Below, in pieces: positions 59,949 through 64,000 of a DNA stretch of 64,000 nt. Source of the stretch: Planctomycetales bacterium 71-10 (GTDB lineage: Bacteria; Planctomycetota; Planctomycetia; Isosphaerales; Isosphaeraceae). A program made the translations under genes and the position numbers. The notes beneath the pieces were generated by a model. That model saw only the letters and a list, made by a program, of their open reading frames with translations. It searched no databases and was not told where the DNA came from. Position 1 is the stretch's first letter. Each line of letters starts with the position of its first letter. The DNA lies in contig MKTT01000087.1 of the NCBI GenBank assembly GCA_001898385.1, positions 1 through 64,000 of the forward strand, written 5' to 3'.

Positions 59949-62675
59949 ATGGCCGTGGAATCCGCAGCGCTGATCAAGGTCCTGAACAAGACCTGCTTGA
60001 ACGCCCTCCAGGGCGCCGCCGGACTGGCCCTCACGCGCACGAACCCCAGCATCGAGGTCGAGCACTGGCTGGTCAAGCTGGTCGAGACGCCGAACTCGGA
60101 CGTCCTCCGGATCTTCCGCCAGTTCGAGGTCGATCCCGCGGTCGTGCTCCGCGACCTGACGAAGACGCTCGACGGCTTCCGGCGCGGGGTGCAGAGGAAC
60201 CCGGAAATCTCGCTGTCGATCGTGCGGCTGATCCAGTCGGCGTGGGTGACGGCCTCGCTCCAGTACCACGCGCCGGAGGTCCGGTCGGGCGTCCTGCTGC
60301 TGGCCCTGCTGGACCACGAGGAGCTGGGGCGGATCGCCCGCAACGCCTCGCGAGAGCTGATCAAGATCAAGCCGGAGCAGCTCCAGCCGAGCCTGATGAA
60401 GATCGTCGCCGGCTCGGTCGAGGACGAGGGGCCCGCCGCGACGTCAGGTGCCGCCTCGGCCGGGGAGTCGCCCGCGTCGGCCGGGACGGCCGCGGTGAGC
60501 CGGACGCCGGCGCTCGACCAGTACACGGTGAACCTGACCGAGCGGGCGAAGAAGGGGGAGATCGACCCGGTCGTCGGCCGCGAGGCCGAGGTCCGCCAGA
60601 TGGTCGACATCCTGATCCGGCGCCGACAGAACAACCCGATCCTCACCGGCGAGGCGGGGGTCGGCAAGACGGCCGTCGTCGAGGGCCTGGCCCGCCGCAT
60701 CGCCCTGGGGGACGTCCCGCCGGCGCTCAAGAACGTCGTCCTGCGCACGCTCGACCTGGGGCTGCTCCAGGCGGGCGCCAGCGTGAAGGGGGAGTTCGAG
60801 AACCGGCTCAAGTCGGTCATCGCCGAGGTCAAGGCGTCGGCCGTCCCGATCATCGTCTTCATCGACGAGGCCCACACGCTCATCGGCGCCGGCGGCTCGG
60901 CGGGCCAGGGGGACGCGGCCAACCTCCTCAAGCCGGCCCTCGCCCGCGGCGAGCTGCGCACCATCGCCGCCACCACCTGGGCCGAGTACAAGAAATACTT
61001 CGAGAAGGACGCCGCCCTCGCCCGCCGTTTCCAGGTCGTGAAGGTGGAGGAGCCGAGGGAGGACGTCGCCGTACGGATGATGCGCGGGCTGACCGACATC
61101 CTGGAGAAGCACCACGGCGTCCGGATCCTGGACGAGGCGGTGGAGGCCGCGGTGAAGCTCTCGCACCGCTACATCCCCGCGCGGCAGCTCCCGGACAAGG
61201 CCGTGAGCCTGCTCGACACCGCCTGCGCCCGCGTGGCCATCGGCCAGAACGCCATCCCGCCGGCCGTGGAGGACTCCCGACGCGAGATCGAGCACCTGGA
61301 GCTGGAGATCCAGATCCTCGAACGCGAGATGGCCACCGGGGCCGCCCACGCCGACGACGTGAAGGCCCTGAAGGCGGACCTCGCCGCGGCCAAGGACCGG
61401 CTCGCCGGGCTCGAAGCCCGCTGGGAGGACGAGAAGGCCCGCGTCGCCGAGATCCGCGAATCGGCCGGCGTCGTCGAGGGGCGCTATCGCGAGGAATACG
61501 CCCGCCACGCCGCCGAGGCCGCATCGAACGGCGACGCCGCGTTCGCCCCCTCGGCCGACCTGGCCGCGATGCAGGCCGACCTCAACGCGAAGGCCGCCGC
61601 CCTCCGCGAGATCCAGGGCGAGGAGCCGCTGATGCAGGCGCTCGTCGACGCCCAGACCGTGGGCGAGGTCGTCGCCGGCTGGACGGGCATCCCCGTCGGC
61701 CGGATGCTCGCCAACGAGATCCAGACCGTGCTGAACCTGCGCGAGCGGCTGGAGCAGCGCGTGATCGGCCAGTCGCACGCCCTGGAGGCGATCAGCCAGC
61801 GGATCCGGACCGCCCGCGCCAACCTCACCGACCCCCGGCGGCCGATCGGCGTGTTCCTCCTCGTCGGCTCCAGCGGCGTCGGCAAGACCGAGACGGCCCT
61901 GGCCCTGGCCGAGGCCCTGTACGGCGGCGAGCGGAACCTGATCACGATCAACATGTCGGAATATCAGGAGTCGCACACGGTCTCGGGCCTGAAGGGCTCG
62001 CCGCCGGGCTACGTCGGCTACGGCGAGGGGGGCGTCCTCACCGAGGCCGTCCGCCGGCGGCCGTACAGCGTGGTCCTGCTGGACGAGGTGGAGAAGGCCC
62101 ACCCCGACGTCCTGGAGCTGTTCTTCCAGGTCTTCGACAAGGGGACGCTGGAGGACGGCGAGGGGCGGGAGATCGACTTCAAGAACACGATCATCCTGCT
62201 GACCTCGAACGTCGGCACCGACACCATCCTGGAACTCTGCCGCGATTCCGCCAACCTGCCGACGCCCGAGGAGATCACGGAGGCCGTCCAGCCCGATCTG
62301 CTGGCGGCCACCACCGAGCGCGGGGTGCAGGTCTTCAAGCAGGCGTTCCTGGGCCGCCTGATCGTGGTCCCGTACTATCCGATCTCCGACGAGGTCATGC
62401 GGCGGATCATCCGCCTGCAACTCGGCCGGATCGCCGACCGCATGCGCGAGAACCACGGCGCGAGCTTCACCTACGACGACGCCGTCGTCGAGTGCATCGG
62501 CGGCCGTTGCAAGGAGGTCATGACGGGCGGCCGGAACGTCGACCACATCCTGACGCGGTCCGTCCTCCCCGACATCTCCCAGCAGGTCCTGGCCCGCATG
62601 GCCCAGGCCCAGGCGGTCTCGCGGGTCCACGTCGCCGTGGGCGAGGACGGGGGATTCGCGTTCACGGTGGAGTGA
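59949..62675 (+). CDS. ClpV/TssH-like AAA+ disaggregase (type VI secretion type)
   Basis: This 908-residue Clp/Hsp100 ATPase has an N-terminal helical domain (ALIKVLNKTCLNALQGA; HWLVKLVETPNSDVLRIF, as in ClpV rather than ClpB), a first AAA module (GEAGVGKT, Walker B IIVFIDEAHTLIGAGG), a short coiled-coil middle and a second AAA module (GSSGVGKT, LLDEVEKAHPDVLELFFQVFDKGTLEDGEGR). TTWAEYKKYFEKDAALARRFQ is the ClpV wording of the linker. In type VI systems this protein disassembles the TssB/TssC sheath. No other tss gene lies in the window. It is divergent from an esterase gene. Confidence 0.88.
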   Translation: MAVESAALIKVLNKTCLNALQGAAGLALTRTNPSIEVEHWLVKLVETPNSDVLRIFRQFEVDPAVVLRDLTKTLDGFRRGVQRNPEISLSIVRLIQSAWVTASLQYHAPEVRSGVLLLALLDHEELGRIARNASRELIKIKPEQLQPSLMKIVAGSVEDEGPAATSGAASAGESPASAGTAAVSRTPALDQYTVNLTERAKKGEIDPVVGREAEVRQMVDILIRRRQNNPILTGEAGVGKTAVVEGLARRIALGDVPPALKNVVLRTLDLGLLQAGASVKGEFENRLKSVIAEVKASAVPIIVFIDEAHTLIGAGGSAGQGDAANLLKPALARGELRTIAATTWAEYKKYFEKDAALARRFQVVKVEEPREDVAVRMMRGLTDILEKHHGVRILDEAVEAAVKLSHRYIPARQLPDKAVSLLDTACARVAIGQNAIPPAVEDSRREIEHLELEIQILEREMATGAAHADDVKALKADLAAAKDRLAGLEARWEDEKARVAEIRESAGVVEGRYREEYARHAAEAASNGDAAFAPSADLAAMQADLNAKAAALREIQGEEPLMQALVDAQTVGEVVAGWTGIPVGRMLANEIQTVLNLRERLEQRVIGQSHALEAISQRIRTARANLTDPRRPIGVFLLVGSSGVGKTETALALAEALYGGERNLITINMSEYQESHTVSGLKGSPPGYVGYGEGGVLTEAVRRRPYSVVLLDEVEKAHPDVLELFFQVFDKGTLEDGEGREIDFKNTIILLTSNVGTDTILELCRDSANLPTPEEITEAVQPDLLAATTERGVQVFKQAFLGRLIVVPYYPISDEVMRRIIRLQLGRIADRMRENHGASFTYDDAVVECIGGRCKEVMTGGRNVDHILTRSVLPDISQQVLARMAQAQAVSRVHVAVGEDGGFAFTVE

Positions 62676-62956
62676 GGCGACGACGGCCGACGTCGCCGCC
62701 GATCGCGCGGCCTGTGCTGTCCGGCACGAGACTCGATCGGCCTGGGAACGTCCCCACTCCCGCCGGGCTGACGACCCTCACCGGCCGCTGCTCGCCTGCC
62801 CTCTCACGGCGGGAGATGGGACGATCCCGCAGCCCCGACTCGATGGGAAAGCCGTCGGGACACCCGGCCCGAAATCCGGGACGGTCGGATTCTTTACGCT
62901 ATCACGGGCGAGCGTCGCCCGGCGACGCGCGAGGCCGAACGAAGCGGCCGCGCGGC
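62676..62956. other. Intergenic interval between convergent ClpV-like and hslU genes
   Basis: About 280 bases with no supported gene. TTTACGC near 62893 is a local lower-GC spot. No strong terminator hairpin is clear. Confidence 0.35.
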
Positions 62957-64000
62957 TCAGAGGATGTAGCGGCTCAGGTCCTCATCCTTGGCCACGTCTT
63001 CGAGGCGACGGCGGACGAGGGGGGCGTCGACGAGGAGGCGTTCGCCCTTCTTCTCGGGGGCGTCGAAGCTGATCTCGTCGAGCACGCGCTCCAGGATGGT
63101 GTGGAGGCGGCGGGCGCCGATGTTCTGGGTGGAGCGGTTGACCTGGAACGCCAGGTCGGCCATCGCCTCGATGGCGTCGTCGGAGAACTCGACCTGCACG
63201 CCTTCGGTGGAGAGGAGGGCCTCGTACTGGCGGAGCAGCGAGGCGCGGGGCTCGCGGAGGATGCGGGCGAAGTCGTCGCGGGCCAGGTCGTGCATCTCGA
63301 CGCGGATCGGGAACCGGCCCTGAAGCTCGGGCATCAGGTCCGAGGGCTTGGTGCGGTGGAAGGCGCCGGCGGCGATGAACAGGACGTGGTCGGTCTTCAC
63401 CGGGCCGTGCTTGGTGTTGACGGTCGTCCCCTCGACGATCGGCAGCAGGTCGCGCTGGACGCCCTGGCGGGAAACGTCGGGCCCGCGCGAGCCGCCGCCG
63501 TCGTCGCCGGCCACCTTGTCGATCTCGTCGATGAAGACGATGCCCGACTCCTGGGCCAGCTCGACGGCCGCCTGGTTCACCTTCTCGGGGTCGAGCAGGG
63601 AGTCGACCTCCTGCTGGAGCAGGATCGGCCGGGCCTCGCGGACGGCGACGCGACGCGCCTGGGAGGGCTTGGGCATGATCTTCTCGAACATGCCCTGGAT
63701 GTCCATCTCCATCTGCTCCATGTTCCCCGCGCCCAGGATCGAGACCGGGGCGGCGGCCCGGCCGGGGACGGTGACCTCGACCTCGCGGTCCTCCAACTCG
63801 CCGGCGGCGAGGCGGGCCCGCAGCTTCTCGCGCGAGCGGGCCCGGCGCTCGGCGGCCTCGTCGACCGCGCCCGGCGGCGGGGCGGGGGCGTGCGGGGCCG
63901 GCGGCAGGAGGAGGTCGAGCAGCCGGTCCTCGACGCGGGCCTCGGCCTGCTCCTGGACCCGCTTCCGCTCGGATTCGCGGACGAGGAGGATGGCCGCCTC
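62957..64000 (-). CDS. hslU: ATP-dependent protease ATPase subunit HslU (5' part outside window)
   Basis: The frame is open to the right edge (348 codons visible). The Walker A end is missing. Walker B is GIVFIDEIDKVAG; LPELQGRFPIRVEM and RSTQNIGARRLHTILERVL are the sensor and C-terminal signatures of HslU, which ends YIL as here. It unfolds proteins for the HslV peptidase. The visible part includes the I-domain region with several acidic and Ala-rich stretches. HslV would be expected next to it beyond the edge; I cannot see it. Confidence 0.92.
   Translation of the reverse strand, partial: EAAILLVRESERKRVQEQAEARVEDRLLDLLLPPAPHAPAPPPGAVDEAAERRARSREKLRARLAAGELEDREVEVTVPGRAAAPVSILGAGNMEQMEMDIQGMFEKIMPKPSQARRVAVREARPILLQQEVDSLLDPEKVNQAAVELAQESGIVFIDEIDKVAGDDGGGSRGPDVSRQGVQRDLLPIVEGTTVNTKHGPVKTDHVLFIAAGAFHRTKPSDLMPELQGRFPIRVEMHDLARDDFARILREPRASLLRQYEALLSTEGVQVEFSDDAIEAMADLAFQVNRSTQNIGARRLHTILERVLDEISFDAPEKKGERLLVDAPLVRRRLEDVAKDEDLSRYIL

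Overview
The window is high-GC DNA (roughly 70 percent by eye) from a planctomycete, most likely a member of the Isosphaeraceae. I infer this from the gene families: a short sigma factor translationally coupled to a Ser/Thr kinase with TPR repeats, a YTV-motif repeat protein, a WXXGXW-repeat protein, a giant surface protein with an N-terminal LEPLEDR motif, a PEP-CTERM protein, and membrane proteins that begin with the RRFTLLDAMVLIAA-type segment. I see no rRNA, tRNA, CRISPR array or prophage.

Layout. 1-7.3 kb: a Pro/Ala repeat protein running off the left edge, a secreted transglutaminase-like protein, a three-gene cluster (membrane anchor, CpsD-like ATPase, ExeA-like ATPase) and a WXXGXW-repeat protein. 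7.3-10.7 kb: a Lhr-like helicase overlapping a PdeM-like phosphoesterase. 10.7-16.4 kb: a lipoprotein, the YTV protein, a HEAT-repeat protein, a Uma2-type protein and a PEP-CTERM protein. 16.3-21.2 kb: a primary-type sigma factor, an orphan DNA methyltransferase, ribosomal protein S1 and a miniature transposable element. 21.3-29.4 kb: a lipoprotein, an HGSNAT-like membrane protein and the 1811-residue surface protein. 29.4-38.1 kb: aldo/keto reductase, a HAD phosphatase / CPBP protease / rhomboid protease operon, a large zinc metalloprotease and a lower-GC small-protein/nucleotidyltransferase pair. 38.3-45.7 kb (mostly minus strand): RdgC-like, YajQ, DcuC-like transporter, a UPF0175/DUF3368 toxin-antitoxin pair, Thr/Ser dehydratase and ThrS. 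45.9-52.3 kb: an enterochelin-esterase-like hydrolase, a VapBC-like pair, a zinc-ribbon STAS protein, PdxH, and two secreted carbohydrate-related proteins. 52.4-53.8 kb: a complete ISKra4-like insertion sequence with target duplication. 53.9-64 kb: ECF sigma plus Ser/Thr kinase, an esterase, an orphan ClpV/TssH-like AAA+ ATPase and the 3' part of hslU.

The strongest new structural signal is the mobile DNA. The element at 20872-21153 has 25-bp perfect terminal inverted repeats and an 8-bp target duplication. Its ends match those of the ISKra4-like IS at 52402-53811 in 20 of 25 positions, so it is probably a MITE moved by this class of transposase. A decayed copy in the opposite orientation lies at about 6965-7204. 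The IS transposase is split across two frames at a C6A4 run. Other points worth following are the CpsD-like ATPase with Arg in place of the Walker Lys, the protease operon at 30.5-33.1 kb, the small-protein/nucleotidyltransferase pair, and a type VI-like ClpV ATPase with no other secretion genes nearby. Many long antisense ORFs are GC-driven shadows and were left out.
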